DNA from: an uncultured Pelagibacteraceae bacterium
Lineage (GTDB): Bacteria; Pseudomonadota; Alphaproteobacteria; Pelagibacterales; Pelagibacteraceae
NCBI GenBank assembly: GCA_902583585.1
Contig: CACHWN010000005.1
Span: forward strand, 1-64,000
Reading direction: 5' to 3'
Length of the DNA: 64,000 nucleotides
Shown: one piece after another, positions 54,397-64,000 of the stretch
Layout of the letters: the number at the start of each line of letters is the position of its first letter
Numbering within the stretch: position 1 is the first letter of the stretch
Notes under the pieces: generated by a model
What the model saw: the letters and a program-made list of their open reading frames with translations, nothing else
Told to the model about the DNA's origin: nothing
The model's database searches: none
Made by a program: the position numbers and the translations under genes

Positions 54397-55407
54397 ATGA
54401 ATAAAATACTTAAATTAATTTCAGCTGTATTTATTGCACTTTTCACAACCATTTCAGTATCCAAAGCTGAAGTAAAAGTTGTTGCATCAATCAAGCCAAT
54501 ACATTCCTTAGTTAGCTACGTTATGGATGGTGTTGGAAAACCTGATGTAATTGTGGACGGCTATAATTCACCACATGGATTTAGCCTTAAACCTTCACAT
54601 GCAAAAATGATTGAAAAAGCTGACTTAATTATTTGGGTTGGTGAAGATTTAGAAGCATTCTTAGAAAAACCATTAAATACAATTGCTAAAAAGGCAGTGA
54701 ATGTAGAAATAATGGACTTGAGTGGAATTAAAAAACTTGAGTTCAGAGAAAAAAATATATTTGAGGGTCATGATGATCACGGACATGGACATAAGGAGAA
54801 AAAACATGATGATCACGGACACGGTCATAAAGAAAAGAAACACGATGATCATGGTCATAAAAAAGCTAAACATGATGACCACGGGCATGAGGGACATGCT
54901 CACGGTGAACACGATCCACATGTTTGGTTAGATCCAATGAATGCTAAAGTAATTATAAAAGAAATCGAAAAACAATTAGTTAAATTAGATCCAGGTAACG
55001 GCTCTAAATATAAATCTAACTCTAAAAAGGCTCAGACAGAATTAGATAACTTAACTAAAAATATTAAAAAAGATCTCAAAGGCAATTTAAGGTTTGTAGT
55101 TTTCCATGATGCCTATCAATATTTTGAAAATAGATTTGGTATAAAAGTTCTTGGAGCTTTAACAGTAAATCCAGATGTTTTACCTGGAGCTGAACAATTA
55201 TCTGAAATTAGGGAAGTAATCGAACATGAAAAAGTTAATTGTCTATTTTCAGAACCTCAGTTTAATCCTGCAATTATAAAATCAATAGCAAAAGATACTA
55301 AAATTAAAACTGGTGTCCTAGATCCTCTTGGTGCAACTTTAGACAAAGGTAAAAATATGTATTCTGATCTTTTGCAAAGTATGTACGCTTCCTTTAAAGG
55401 TTGTTAG
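54397..55407 (+). CDS. znuA: Zinc ABC transporter substrate-binding protein with His/Asp-rich loop
   Basis: VVASIKPIHSLVSYVMDGVG; HDDHGHGHKEKK repeats; DPHVWLDPMNAK. Confidence 0.95.
   Translation: MNKILKLISAVFIALFTTISVSKAEVKVVASIKPIHSLVSYVMDGVGKPDVIVDGYNSPHGFSLKPSHAKMIEKADLIIWVGEDLEAFLEKPLNTIAKKAVNVEIMDLSGIKKLEFREKNIFEGHDDHGHGHKEKKHDDHGHGHKEKKHDDHGHKKAKHDDHGHEGHAHGEHDPHVWLDPMNAKVIIKEIEKQLVKLDPGNGSKYKSNSKKAQTELDNLTKNIKKDLKGNLRFVVFHDAYQYFENRFGIKVLGALTVNPDVLPGAEQLSEIREVIEHEKVNCLFSEPQFNPAIIKSIAKDTKIKTGVLDPLGATLDKGKNMYSDLLQSMYASFKGC
54772..54915 (+). repeat. In-frame tandem repeats coding the His-rich loop of ZnuA
   Basis: Units at 54772-54807 and 54808-54843 (36 nt), 54844-54873 (30 nt), then a diverged unit; DDHGHGHKEKKH x2, DDHGHKKAKH, DDHGHEGHAHGEHD. 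Confidence 0.92.
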
Positions 55408-55412
55408 GAAAT

Positions 55413-56855
55413 TTATCTTTCAATAACTAAAGTGTCTTTAGAGCCACCACCTTGAGAACTATTCACGATAGTACTGCCTTTTTTAAGAGCTACTCTAGTA
55501 AGTCCACCTGTTGTAACCCAAGATTTTTTACCAGTTAAGACAAATGGCCTGAGATCTAAATGTCTTGGTTCAATTCCTTCCTCAGAAATCGTTGGGTTAG
55601 TAGATAAAATTTCTAATGGTTGTGCAATATAATCACAAGGTTTAGCTTTAATTTTATCTATCATTTTTTCTCTCTCTTCTTTTGAGGCTTTAGGACCAAT
55701 TAATATTCCATTACCACCTGATCCATTGGTAGGTTTTACAACTAATTTAGAAATATTTTCAATAACATGATCTTTATGGATTTTTTTTCTACATAAAAAT
55801 GTTTTTACTTGTTTTAGTTTTGGTTCTTCGTTCAAATAGAATTTAATCATTTTATCAACGTAAGAATAGATAGCTTTATCATCTGCAATTCCAGTTCCTG
55901 GTGCATTAACAATTCCTACATTGCCTTTACGCCAACATTTAAATAAGCCAGGCACTCCTAGTAAAGAATGTTTATAAAAAACTTTTGGATCCAGAAAGTT
56001 ATCATCTATTCTTCTGTATATACAATCAACTTTCATTGGACCTGTTACAGTTTTCATATAAACAAAATCTTTTTCGACGAATAAATCTTTACCCTCTACA
56101 AGCGCGATACCCATTTGTTCAGCTAAAAATCTATGTTCGAAATAAGCTGAGTTATATCTTCCCGGAGTTAAAACACACATGTGTGGGTTTCTTGTTTTTC
56201 GAGGCACACATTCAAGCATGCAGTGATATAATTTATTTGGATATTGGTGTACTGAGGAAACTTTATATTTTGTAAATAATTCGGGAAAGACATCTCTCAT
56301 TACCATTCTGTTTTCAAGCATGTAAGAAACTCCTGATGGAACTCGCAAGTTATCTTCTAGAACCATAAATTCTCCATCAATATTTCTTATTAAATCTATT
56401 CCCGAGATATTTGACCATGCTTTATATTTTGGTGAAAAACCATAGCACTCTCTTAGATAAAACGGAGAATTGAAAACCAAATCCTCAGGAATAATATTAT
56501 CTTTAAAGATTTTTCTGTCGTTATAAACATCGTCTATAAAAAGGTTAAGAGCTTTTACTCTTTGAAGTAATCCCTTTGAAACTTTAGCCCAATCTTTTTT
56601 TAGAATAATTCTTGGAATAATATCTAGAGGCCACTTTTTTTCTTGGAGTTTTTTCCCAGAAGAATAAACTCGGAAATTTATTCCCCTTGCATTTATTGTA
56701 CTTGCACAGTTCTTCTCAATTTCGTTTAATTTCTTGATTCCATGTCTCTCTAAAATGTGAGAGATAATTACAGCTTGCCTACGTAACTTATGGTCAGAGT
56801 TTAAGTACTCGTCATAAGTTTTTTTAGAGTCATATTTTTTCCACAAATTAACCAT
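55413..56855 (-). CDS. Circularly permuted ATP-grasp protein (COG2308/DUF404-DUF407 type)
   Basis: LRECYGFSPKYKAW, VLEDNLRVPSGVSYMLENR, VVKPTNGSGGNGILIGP, LDLRPFVLTG. Confidence 0.85.
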   Translation of the reverse strand: MVNLWKKYDSKKTYDEYLNSDHKLRRQAVIISHILERHGIKKLNEIEKNCASTINARGINFRVYSSGKKLQEKKWPLDIIPRIILKKDWAKVSKGLLQRVKALNLFIDDVYNDRKIFKDNIIPEDLVFNSPFYLRECYGFSPKYKAWSNISGIDLIRNIDGEFMVLEDNLRVPSGVSYMLENRMVMRDVFPELFTKYKVSSVHQYPNKLYHCMLECVPRKTRNPHMCVLTPGRYNSAYFEHRFLAEQMGIALVEGKDLFVEKDFVYMKTVTGPMKVDCIYRRIDDNFLDPKVFYKHSLLGVPGLFKCWRKGNVGIVNAPGTGIADDKAIYSYVDKMIKFYLNEEPKLKQVKTFLCRKKIHKDHVIENISKLVVKPTNGSGGNGILIGPKASKEEREKMIDKIKAKPCDYIAQPLEILSTNPTISEEGIEPRHLDLRPFVLTGKKSWVTTGGLTRVALKKGSTIVNSSQGGGSKDTLVIER

Positions 56856-56960
56856 GTATCAATTCTTTATAGTTTAATGCCTTAATCAAATGCACAAATT
56901 CGATAATAGCTATGATAATTAAGAATTGAATATTTACTGTTTTTTAAATAAGAATTCACC

Positions 56961-57683
56961 ATGACATATTGTATAGGTATTAAGACCAATGAAGGCGTTG
57001 TATTAGCGTCTGACTCAAGAACAAACGCTGGTTTAGATAATGTAAACATTTATTCTAAAATGCTTACTTACGACGTTGGCGATAGAACGGTTGTTATAGT
57101 TACTTCAGGAAATTTAGCAACTTCACAGGCAGTTTTTAAGTCTATAGAGAAGGATATAAAAGATAATTCTGCTTTAAATCTTAACAAATGTAAAGATTTT
57201 GAGCAAATTGCTTCATATGTTGGAAAACTTACAATCAAGCATTCATCTCCAGACGGTGTGAACACGGATAGCTTAGTTTTAGGAGCTACATTTATTATTG
57301 GAGGACAAATAAGAGGACAGGATTTAGAATTGTACCTCGTTTATCCTCAAGGAAATTATATAAGACCAGCAGATAGCAAGCCTTACTTAGTAATTGGTGA
57401 AGTAAAGTATGGTAAACCTATACTTGATAGAGTTATAACACCAAATGTATCTATAGGCGATGCATCTAGATGTGCATTGATCTCTATGGACTCAACACTT
57501 AAAAGTGATTTAACAGTTGGCCCACCAATAGATATTGCAGTTTATAAAAAAGATCAGAAAAAATTATCTTACCTTAAGTGTTTAAATACATCTGACGAGG
57601 ATTACAAAAAAATTTGTAATCAATGGTCTGATAAAGTTCTTCAGGTGTTTGATACTTTTCCGAAATTTGATTGGGAAAAATAA
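56961..57683 (+). CDS. Anbu-type proteasome-like hydrolase
   Basis: MTYCIGIKTNEGVVLASDSRTNAGLDNV: N-terminal Thr after Met and proteasome-like fold pattern; divergent from ATP-grasp gene. Confidence 0.88.
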   Translation: MTYCIGIKTNEGVVLASDSRTNAGLDNVNIYSKMLTYDVGDRTVVIVTSGNLATSQAVFKSIEKDIKDNSALNLNKCKDFEQIASYVGKLTIKHSSPDGVNTDSLVLGATFIIGGQIRGQDLELYLVYPQGNYIRPADSKPYLVIGEVKYGKPILDRVITPNVSIGDASRCALISMDSTLKSDLTVGPPIDIAVYKKDQKKLSYLKCLNTSDEDYKKICNQWSDKVLQVFDTFPKFDWEK

Positions 57684-57686
57684 TCT

Positions 57687-58703
57687 TTATGCAAAAACCT
57701 CACCCCATGTACCTTTTGTAGATGCTTTAGAATATTCTGTTGCTCTACCTTCGAAAAAGTTCATGTGCTCTACTCCGTTAAGCATAGTATCCAACCAAGT
57801 TAATGGATTTTTCTTAACGTCGTAAATAGGATTTAGACCTAATTGCTCTAATCTTCTATTACCAATAAATCTAATGTACTGTTTAACTTCATCCGCAGTT
57901 AAACCTTGCATTGGACCCATTTGAAAAGCAAGATCGATAAATGCGTCCTCGTGGTGAACAATTGTTTTACATGCTTCATAAATTTCGTTTTTTAATTTAT
58001 CGTTCCAAATTTGTGGTTCTTCTTTAATGAAATCTCTGAAGAGTCTAATCATAGAATTACAGTGCAAAGTTTCATCTCTAACTGACCAAGTTACTATTTG
58101 ACCCATACCTTTCATTTTATTAAATCTAGGGAAGTTTAATAAAATTGCAAAACTAGCAAACAGTTGTAAACCTTCTGTGAAAGCAGAGAATACTGCCATT
58201 GTCATTGCAATATTATGTTTTGATTTTACGTCAAAACCTTGCATATAATCGTATTTATCTTTCATTTCTTTATACTGTAAGAATGCTGAATACTCTGTTT
58301 CCGGCATACCGATAGTATCTAACAGATGCGAGTAAGCAGCAATGTGTACTGTCTCCATTGCAGCAAATGCTGTCATCATCATCAAAACTTCTGTTGGTTT
58401 AAATACAGTTGTGTAGTGTCTTAAATAACAGTTATTTACTTCAACATCTGCCTGAGTAAAAAATCTAAAGATGTGAGTTAAAAGATTTTTTTCTTCAACC
58501 GATAAATTTTTTTGCCAATCTCTAACATCGTCACCAAGGGGCACCTCCTCTGGCAGCCAGTGAATTCTTTGTTGAGTTAACCAGGCGTCATAACACCATG
58601 GATATCTAAAGGGTTTGTAAACTGGGTTTTCTACTAATAAGCCCATTTTATTAGGCTGGATTATTGTTGGTTTAGTTTTTTCTGCTACTGACATGATAAA
58701 CAT
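57687..58703 (-). CDS. nrdB: Class I ribonucleotide reductase beta subunit
   Basis: METVHIAAYSHLL (ExxHxxxY), FTEGLQLFASF, RDETLHC; true start probably MSVAEKTK just inside the ORF. Confidence 0.95.
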   Translation of the reverse strand: MFIMSVAEKTKPTIIQPNKMGLLVENPVYKPFRYPWCYDAWLTQQRIHWLPEEVPLGDDVRDWQKNLSVEEKNLLTHIFRFFTQADVEVNNCYLRHYTTVFKPTEVLMMMTAFAAMETVHIAAYSHLLDTIGMPETEYSAFLQYKEMKDKYDYMQGFDVKSKHNIAMTMAVFSAFTEGLQLFASFAILLNFPRFNKMKGMGQIVTWSVRDETLHCNSMIRLFRDFIKEEPQIWNDKLKNEIYEACKTIVHHEDAFIDLAFQMGPMQGLTADEVKQYIRFIGNRRLEQLGLNPIYDVKKNPLTWLDTMLNGVEHMNFFEGRATEYSKASTKGTWGEVFA

Positions 58704-60634
58704 TCCTCATAGTTATTGCTTTCATTATTTGATTCTTGTTTTCCAGAGTAAACATTTTTTGTCACATCTGTTGAAGATCCATTGTTTACATTTTCAGCTC
58801 TCTGGATTGATTTGGATCTACAGTAATAAAGGCTTTTCAGACCTTTTTTCCATGCTTGAAAATGAATATCGTGAAGTTCTTTTTTATGAATATCTGCCGG
58901 AACAAAGATATTTACTGACTGTGCCTGTGAAATGTGAGGCGTTCTATCTGCACCAAGTTCAACAATCCATCTTTGATCAATTTCAAAAGCAGTTTTAAAT
59001 GTATCTTTCTCATTCGCAGTTAAAAAATTTAAATGTGATACGGATCCTTGATTGGTTGTTATAGTTGACCATACTTCATCTGTATCCTTATTATATTTTT
59101 GAAGTATCTTTTTTAAATATTTATTTCTTACATTAAAAGAACCTGATAGCGTTTTATGAGTATAGCTATTAGCAGCAATTGGTTCTATTCCCGGAGAAGA
59201 TCCTCCGCAAATAATTGAGATAGAGGCTGTTGGAGCTATTGCTGTTTTGTTTGAAAATCTCTCCTTCATTCCATATTCTGCCGCATCTGGACATGATCCT
59301 CTTTCATCAGCTAAAATCTTTGATGATTCATCAACTTTTTCTTGAATATTTTGGAATATTTTTTTGTTCCACACTTTGCTCATTACTGATCCAAAAGGAA
59401 TATTTTTTTGTTGGAAGTATGAGTGTAATCCCATAACTCCAAGACCAACACTTCTTTCTCTCATTGCTGAGTATTTTGCATGAGCAAATTCATCAGGGGC
59501 TCTATTGATAAAATCAGTCATAACATTATCTAAAAATCTCATTACGTCTTCAATGAATTGAGGATCATCTTTCCATTGATCGTAAGTATCTAAGTTTAAT
59601 GATGATAAACAACAGACTGCTGTTCTTTGGTTCCCTTCGTTGTCTATACCAGTTGGCAAAGTAATTTCACTGCAAAGATTAGATGTTTTAACTTTTAACC
59701 CGGCAAGTTTGTGATGCTGTGGAATTTGTCTGTTAACTGTATCAATGTAAACGATGTAAGGCTCACCAGTTTCAATTCTTGCAGTTAATAATCTTATCCA
59801 TAAATTTCTTGCTGGTATAGTTTGTTGAATAGATCCATCATAAGGACTTCTTAATGCCCACTGACCACCTGTTTCTACTGCTCTCATAAATTCATCTGTT
59901 ACTAAAACACCATGGTGTAAATTTAGAGATCTTCTATTCACGTCTCCACCAGTCGGCCTTCTCATTTCGATAAACTCTTCGATTTCAGGATGGTCAATTT
60001 GTAAATAACAAGCAGCTGAACCTCTTCTTAAAGAACCTTGACTAATTGCTAACGTTAAAGAGTCCATAACTTTGATGAATGGAATTATTCCAGAAGTTTT
60101 TCCAACTTTTCCTATTTTTTCTCCAATTGATCTCAAGTTACCCCAATAACTTCCGATGCCGCCACCTCTTGCTGCAAGCCATACATTTTCTTCCCAAAGG
60201 TTTGTAATGCCTTCTAAGCTGTCGCTTGCCTCGTTTAAAAAACATGAAATAGGCAATCCTCTCTCAGTTCCTCCATTGGATAAAACTGGTGTTGCTGGCA
60301 TAAACCAAAGATTACTTATATAATTATATATTCTTTGAGCGTGTAAATTGTCATCAGCATAAACACTTGCAACTCTTGCAAATAAATCTTGAAAACTCTC
60401 GTTCTGACCTAAATATCTATCCGTAAGTGTAGCTCTTCCAAAATCAGTTAGATTTGCATCTCTAGATCTATCTATCTTGATAGTTATACCCTTCTCGTTT
60501 TGAAATAATTCAGTCTCTCCTGATAAAGAAAACAAATCAGGCTTTTTAGGCCCGTTGTTCTTTAGTTCGTTTTGGTTTTTTTGGCTTAAAGAGTCGAAAG
60601 CTTTCTCTATTGCCAATGATACACTTTTATTCAT
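58685..60634 (-). CDS. nrdA: Class I ribonucleotide reductase alpha subunit lacking an obvious N-terminal ATP-cone
   Basis: NLCSEITLPT, CCLSSLNL, PTASISIICGGSSPGIEP; C-terminal CLSCQ. Confidence 0.95.
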   Translation of the reverse strand: MNKSVSLAIEKAFDSLSQKNQNELKNNGPKKPDLFSLSGETELFQNEKGITIKIDRSRDANLTDFGRATLTDRYLGQNESFQDLFARVASVYADDNLHAQRIYNYISNLWFMPATPVLSNGGTERGLPISCFLNEASDSLEGITNLWEENVWLAARGGGIGSYWGNLRSIGEKIGKVGKTSGIIPFIKVMDSLTLAISQGSLRRGSAACYLQIDHPEIEEFIEMRRPTGGDVNRRSLNLHHGVLVTDEFMRAVETGGQWALRSPYDGSIQQTIPARNLWIRLLTARIETGEPYIVYIDTVNRQIPQHHKLAGLKVKTSNLCSEITLPTGIDNEGNQRTAVCCLSSLNLDTYDQWKDDPQFIEDVMRFLDNVMTDFINRAPDEFAHAKYSAMRERSVGLGVMGLHSYFQQKNIPFGSVMSKVWNKKIFQNIQEKVDESSKILADERGSCPDAAEYGMKERFSNKTAIAPTASISIICGGSSPGIEPIAANSYTHKTLSGSFNVRNKYLKKILQKYNKDTDEVWSTITTNQGSVSHLNFLTANEKDTFKTAFEIDQRWIVELGADRTPHISQAQSVNIFVPADIHKKELHDIHFQAWKKGLKSLYYCRSKSIQRAENVNNGSSTDVTKNVYSGKQESNNESNNYEECLSCQ

Positions 60635-60668
60635 ATATTCCTTGTTTTTACCTGATTTGTTAACAAAA

Positions 60669-60684
60669 CAACTACATGTTGTGT
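60669..60684. promoter_or_regulatory. Candidate NrdR box upstream of nrdA
   Basis: caaCTACATGTTGtgt; core matches CwAtATaTwG at 8/10; possible weak second box centred 31 bp away (60700-60715). Confidence 0.4.
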
Positions 60685-60820
60685 TACAGTTATGTTAATA
60701 TACCATATAACATCGAAATCAATAGAACATTATAAGAACATCTGATTAATTTTGCAAGTGGAAAGTTTTGTTAATAAACATTTAATAACAAATACCTATA
60801 TTCTCTAGTATTTATTACTA

Positions 60821-62263
60821 ATGAAAATCAATCCAAATGGTTTTAGAGAGTACGACGCTAGGTGGGTCTTTGAAAAAGATATCGATATTGAGGGAATCAC
60901 TAATTTAGGCAAAGGCCTTGGAACTCAAATAATAAGTTATACCAAAAAAAATAATCCGAGAGTAACAGTTGGTCATGATTATAGGTCATACAGTGAGAAA
61001 ATCAAAAAAGCTTTAACTGAGGGTTTAATTTCAACTGGATGCAATGTTGAAGATGTAGGTTTATCTCTTTCTCCAATGGTTTATTTTGCTCAGTTTAATT
61101 TAAACTCAGACGCAATAGCTATGGTAACTGCTAGTCATAATGAAAACGGTTGGACAGGAGTTAAAATGGGCATTCAAAAAGGTTTAACACATGCACCAGA
61201 GGAAATGGCAACTCTAAAAGATATCACTTTAAATGAAAAATTTTTAAATGGAAAAGGTTCAGTAAAAAAAATTGATGATTTTAAGGACGTATATATTCAC
61301 GATTTAATAAAGAAGAATAGATTAAATAAAAAGATTAAAGCCGTAGTTGCTTGTGGAAACGGGACAGCAGGAATATTTGCACCAGAAATTTTAAAAGGTA
61401 TTGGATGCGAAGTCATAGAATTAGATTGTAATTTAGATTGGTCATTTCCAAAATATAATCCAAATCCTGAAGATCTTGAAATGCTCCATGCTATTTCAAA
61501 AGCTGTAAAAGATAATAAAGCAGATATTGGATTTGGTTTTGATGGAGATGGAGATAGATGTGGAGTAATAGATGAGCAAGGAAATGAAATATTCTCAGAT
61601 AAAATTGGGTTACTAATTGCAAGAAATCTTTCAAGTAAACATAAGGATTCAAAATTTATCGTTGATGTAAAATCGACTGGGCTATTTAAAAATGATAAAA
61701 TCTTGAAAGAAAATAATTGTGAAACTATATATTGGAAAACCGGACATTCACACATCAAAAGGAAAGTTAATAAGGAAAAAGCATTAGCAGGTTTTGAGAA
61801 GAGTGGGCATTTTTTCTTTAATCAACCTTTAGGTTATGGTTATGATGATGGGATTAATTCAGCAATACAAGTTTGCCGCCTCATCGTAGATCAAAATAAA
61901 AAAATGAGTGAAATTATAAGATCATTACCAGTAACTTATCAAACCCCAACAATGGCTCCTTATTGTAAAGATGAAGAGAAATATAAAGTAGTTGATGAAA
62001 TGGTAAAAGAGGTAAATAAATTAAAAGATGAGGATATTAAAATTGATAATCAAAGTATTATAGAAGTATTGACAGTTAATGGTGTGAGATTTTCCCTAGA
62101 GGATGGGTCATGGGGCTTAATAAGAGCATCATCAAATAAGCCTTCTTTAGTTATTGTGACTGAGAGCACCAAATCTAATGAGAGTAAAAAAAAAATATTT
62201 GAATTTATAGATAATCTTTTACAAAAAACTGGAAAGATTGGAGATTATGATCAAAAAATTTAG
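60821..62263 (+). CDS. Phosphomannomutase/phosphoglucomutase (alpha-D-phosphohexomutase)
   Basis: VTASHNENGWTGVKMG; GFDGDGDRCGVID; FEKSGHFFFNQPLGYGYDDGI. Confidence 0.93.
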   Translation: MKINPNGFREYDARWVFEKDIDIEGITNLGKGLGTQIISYTKKNNPRVTVGHDYRSYSEKIKKALTEGLISTGCNVEDVGLSLSPMVYFAQFNLNSDAIAMVTASHNENGWTGVKMGIQKGLTHAPEEMATLKDITLNEKFLNGKGSVKKIDDFKDVYIHDLIKKNRLNKKIKAVVACGNGTAGIFAPEILKGIGCEVIELDCNLDWSFPKYNPNPEDLEMLHAISKAVKDNKADIGFGFDGDGDRCGVIDEQGNEIFSDKIGLLIARNLSSKHKDSKFIVDVKSTGLFKNDKILKENNCETIYWKTGHSHIKRKVNKEKALAGFEKSGHFFFNQPLGYGYDDGINSAIQVCRLIVDQNKKMSEIIRSLPVTYQTPTMAPYCKDEEKYKVVDEMVKEVNKLKDEDIKIDNQSIIEVLTVNGVRFSLEDGSWGLIRASSNKPSLVIVTESTKSNESKKKIFEFIDNLLQKTGKIGDYDQKI

Positions 62264-63090
62264 AGTTTAACATATTCGTATAAAAATCTAGTTCCAATAA
62301 CTATAAGAAACAGTCCAAAATATTTTGTCATTCTCATTTTATCGACTCTATGGCTAGCTTTTGCTCCAAGTCTTGCCATGAATGCGGTAATAGGAAAAAA
62401 AACTAAAAAGGCAGGAATATTCAAAAATCCAATACTCAAAGGTAAATCAGCATCTAGGTATGAGCCGGAGATTAAAAACCCCCCTGCGCCAAATAAAGCA
62501 ATAATAAAACCAATTGCAGCTGCACTACCAATAGCTTTATTTATTGGATAACCGAAAAATTTTAAAATTGGTACATTCATAACAGCTCCACCAATGCCCA
62601 TTGGTGCAGAAATAAAACCGCTTACAATACCTGAAATGGCTTTTGAGAATAATCCTATTTTGATTTCTATATTTGTCTCTTTTTCTTTTAAGAAAAGTAA
62701 GTAAAACGCAAGAACATATACAATTATAGTAAAAAATAATATCAAAGGTTTTGTTTCTAAGCTTGCAGCGAAAATTGTTCCTAGAATTACTCCAGTAGCA
62801 ACAAAAAACCCAAAACCTTTTACAATACTAAAATCTACAGCTTTGTGTTGATGGTGGGTTAGTACAGAAACTGTTGAGGTAGGTATAATAATTCCAAATG
62901 AGGTTCCTACTGCTAAATGCATAACATAAGCTGTTTCTATTCCAGAAAAACTGAATATATAAAACAATATAGGGACTGTTACTAATCCTCCCCCAATACC
63001 AAAAAGTCCAGCCGCAAACCCTGCAGGTATTGCTGTAGCAATCATTATTAAAACTAAATAAATTATTTCTGATTGAGAAAGGATATCCAA
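62260..63090 (-). CDS. TauE/SafE family sulfite/anion exporter
   Basis: GFAAGLFGIGGGLVTVPIL repeat motif; GAPMGIGGAV. Confidence 0.9.
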   Translation of the reverse strand: MDILSQSEIIYLVLIMIATAIPAGFAAGLFGIGGGLVTVPILFYIFSFSGIETAYVMHLAVGTSFGIIIPTSTVSVLTHHQHKAVDFSIVKGFGFFVATGVILGTIFAASLETKPLILFFTIIVYVLAFYLLFLKEKETNIEIKIGLFSKAISGIVSGFISAPMGIGGAVMNVPILKFFGYPINKAIGSAAAIGFIIALFGAGGFLISGSYLDADLPLSIGFLNIPAFLVFFPITAFMARLGAKASHRVDKMRMTKYFGLFLIVIGTRFLYEYVKL

Positions 63091-63092
63091 AA

Positions 63093-64000
63093 CTATCTCT
63101 CTAAAGAAACAGGATTAGTTTTTCTAACTTGATCCATAATATGATTTACTTTTTGTAAATCCGCATCTCTTATGCACATATTTTTAGATAGATATTGTTT
63201 CCAAGTTTTTGAACCATTTTGCCCATGAAACAAACCAACCGTATGTCTCATAATATGATTTAACTGCACACCTTTTGATGTTTGTTCTTGAATATAAGGA
63301 ATTAGATTTTCCATTACTTCTGTTCTTGTCGGTACATTTTCATTTTTAAAAATTTCTTTTTCAATATCTGCCAAAAAATAAGGTGAGTGATATATAGCTC
63401 TACCAATCATCACTCCGTCTACTTTTGTTAAATGATTTTTAATTTCTTCTGTTGTTTTTACTCCTCCATTAATAATTATCTCATCATCTTTAAAATAATT
63501 TTTCAATTTGTAAACAAAATCATATTTCAATGGTGGAATATTTAGATTTTCTTTTGGTGTTAGTTTTTTAAGTAAAGCTTTTCTTGCGTGAATTATAAAT
63601 TTTTTTGAACCTGCATCTTTAGTGGTTTGAATAAAAGATTTTAAAAATTCAAAATTTTCAACATCGTTGTAACCAATTCTTGTTTTGATTGTAACAGGTA
63701 ATTTAGTTGCTTTAGTCATTGCTTCAATACATTTAGCTACAAGATCTGGTTCTTGCATGAGACATGCGCCAAATTTATTTTTTTGAACTTTTTTACTTGG
63801 GCAGCCTAAATTTAAATTTATTTCCTTATATCCGTAGTCTTCAGAAATCTTACATGCTTCAGCAAGCTCGTTTGGATTCGATCCACCGACTTGAAGAGTA
63901 ACTGGATTATTTATTTTTTTAAAGGAAAGTAGTTTAGATCTATCACCTCTTATAATTGCATTAGCAACAATCATCTCGGTGTATAAATGTATGTTTTTAC
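63093..64000 (-). CDS. dusA: tRNA-dihydrouridine synthase A (5' end beyond right window edge)
   Basis: NLGCPSKKVQKNKFGACLMQEPDLV; frame continues upstream of ORF-track start as ...KNIHLYTEMIVANAI, a DusA-internal motif. Confidence 0.92.
   Translation of the reverse strand, partial: KNIHLYTEMIVANAIIRGDRSKLLSFKKINNPVTLQVGGSNPNELAEACKISEDYGYKEINLNLGCPSKKVQKNKFGACLMQEPDLVAKCIEAMTKATKLPVTIKTRIGYNDVENFEFLKSFIQTTKDAGSKKFIIHARKALLKKLTPKENLNIPPLKYDFVYKLKNYFKDDEIIINGGVKTTEEIKNHLTKVDGVMIGRAIYHSPYFLADIEKEIFKNENVPTRTEVMENLIPYIQEQTSKGVQLNHIMRHTVGLFHGQNGSKTWKQYLSKNMCIRDADLQKVNHIMDQVRKTNPVSLER

Noticed and set aside
54772-54915. CRISPR-like short repeat array
   Set aside because: Units are contiguous, in-frame and coding (His-rich loop), with no spacers; no CRISPR array seen in the window.
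54722-54931. 69-aa plus-strand ORF and 54673..54921 minus ORF
   Set aside because: Alternative-frame readings of the znuA His-rich tandem repeat.
63974-64000. dusA start at 63974 as given by ORF track
   Set aside because: Open frame continues to the window edge with a conserved DusA motif (LYTEM); the gene is truncated by the window, not started there.

Overview
This window looks like an AT-rich, highly compact alphaproteobacterial chromosome of the SAR11/Pelagibacterales type. That assignment is inferred from base composition, tiny or overlapping intergenic gaps and protein similarity; no search was run. Positions 1-22 kb hold a minus-strand information-processing block: spc/S10/str ribosomal proteins, fusA, rpoC, rpoB, rplL/J/A/K, nusG, secE, tRNA-Trp, tuf, tRNA-Gly and tRNA-Tyr. 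The rest contains rlmB, nadK, sfsA, map, a purBCSQL-bolA-grxD run, rpsD, cimA, cysS, nadE, aroG (class II), glmS plus a GlmU C-terminal-only protein, prpBC, homocysteine methyltransferase, a betaine-type ABC permease and binding protein, znuABC/zur, an ATP-grasp/Anbu proteasome-like pair, nrdAB, a phosphohexomutase, TauE/SafE and dusA (runs off the right edge). Main points for a second look: (1) a 1.49-kb element at tRNA-Leu bounded by a perfect 41-bp direct repeat of the tRNA 5' half, carrying one secreted trypsin-like protease and two layers of internal short repeats but no integrase; (2) a reduced, divergent Anbu + circularly permuted ATP-grasp pair with the usual alpha-E and transglutaminase partners absent nearby; (3) RNA hairpins embedded in coding sequence, namely four perfect inverted repeats across the binding-protein/permease junction and a terminator-like hairpin inside the ORF after grxD; (4) a 59-aa membrane ORF missing from the ORF track between prpC and the methyltransferase.
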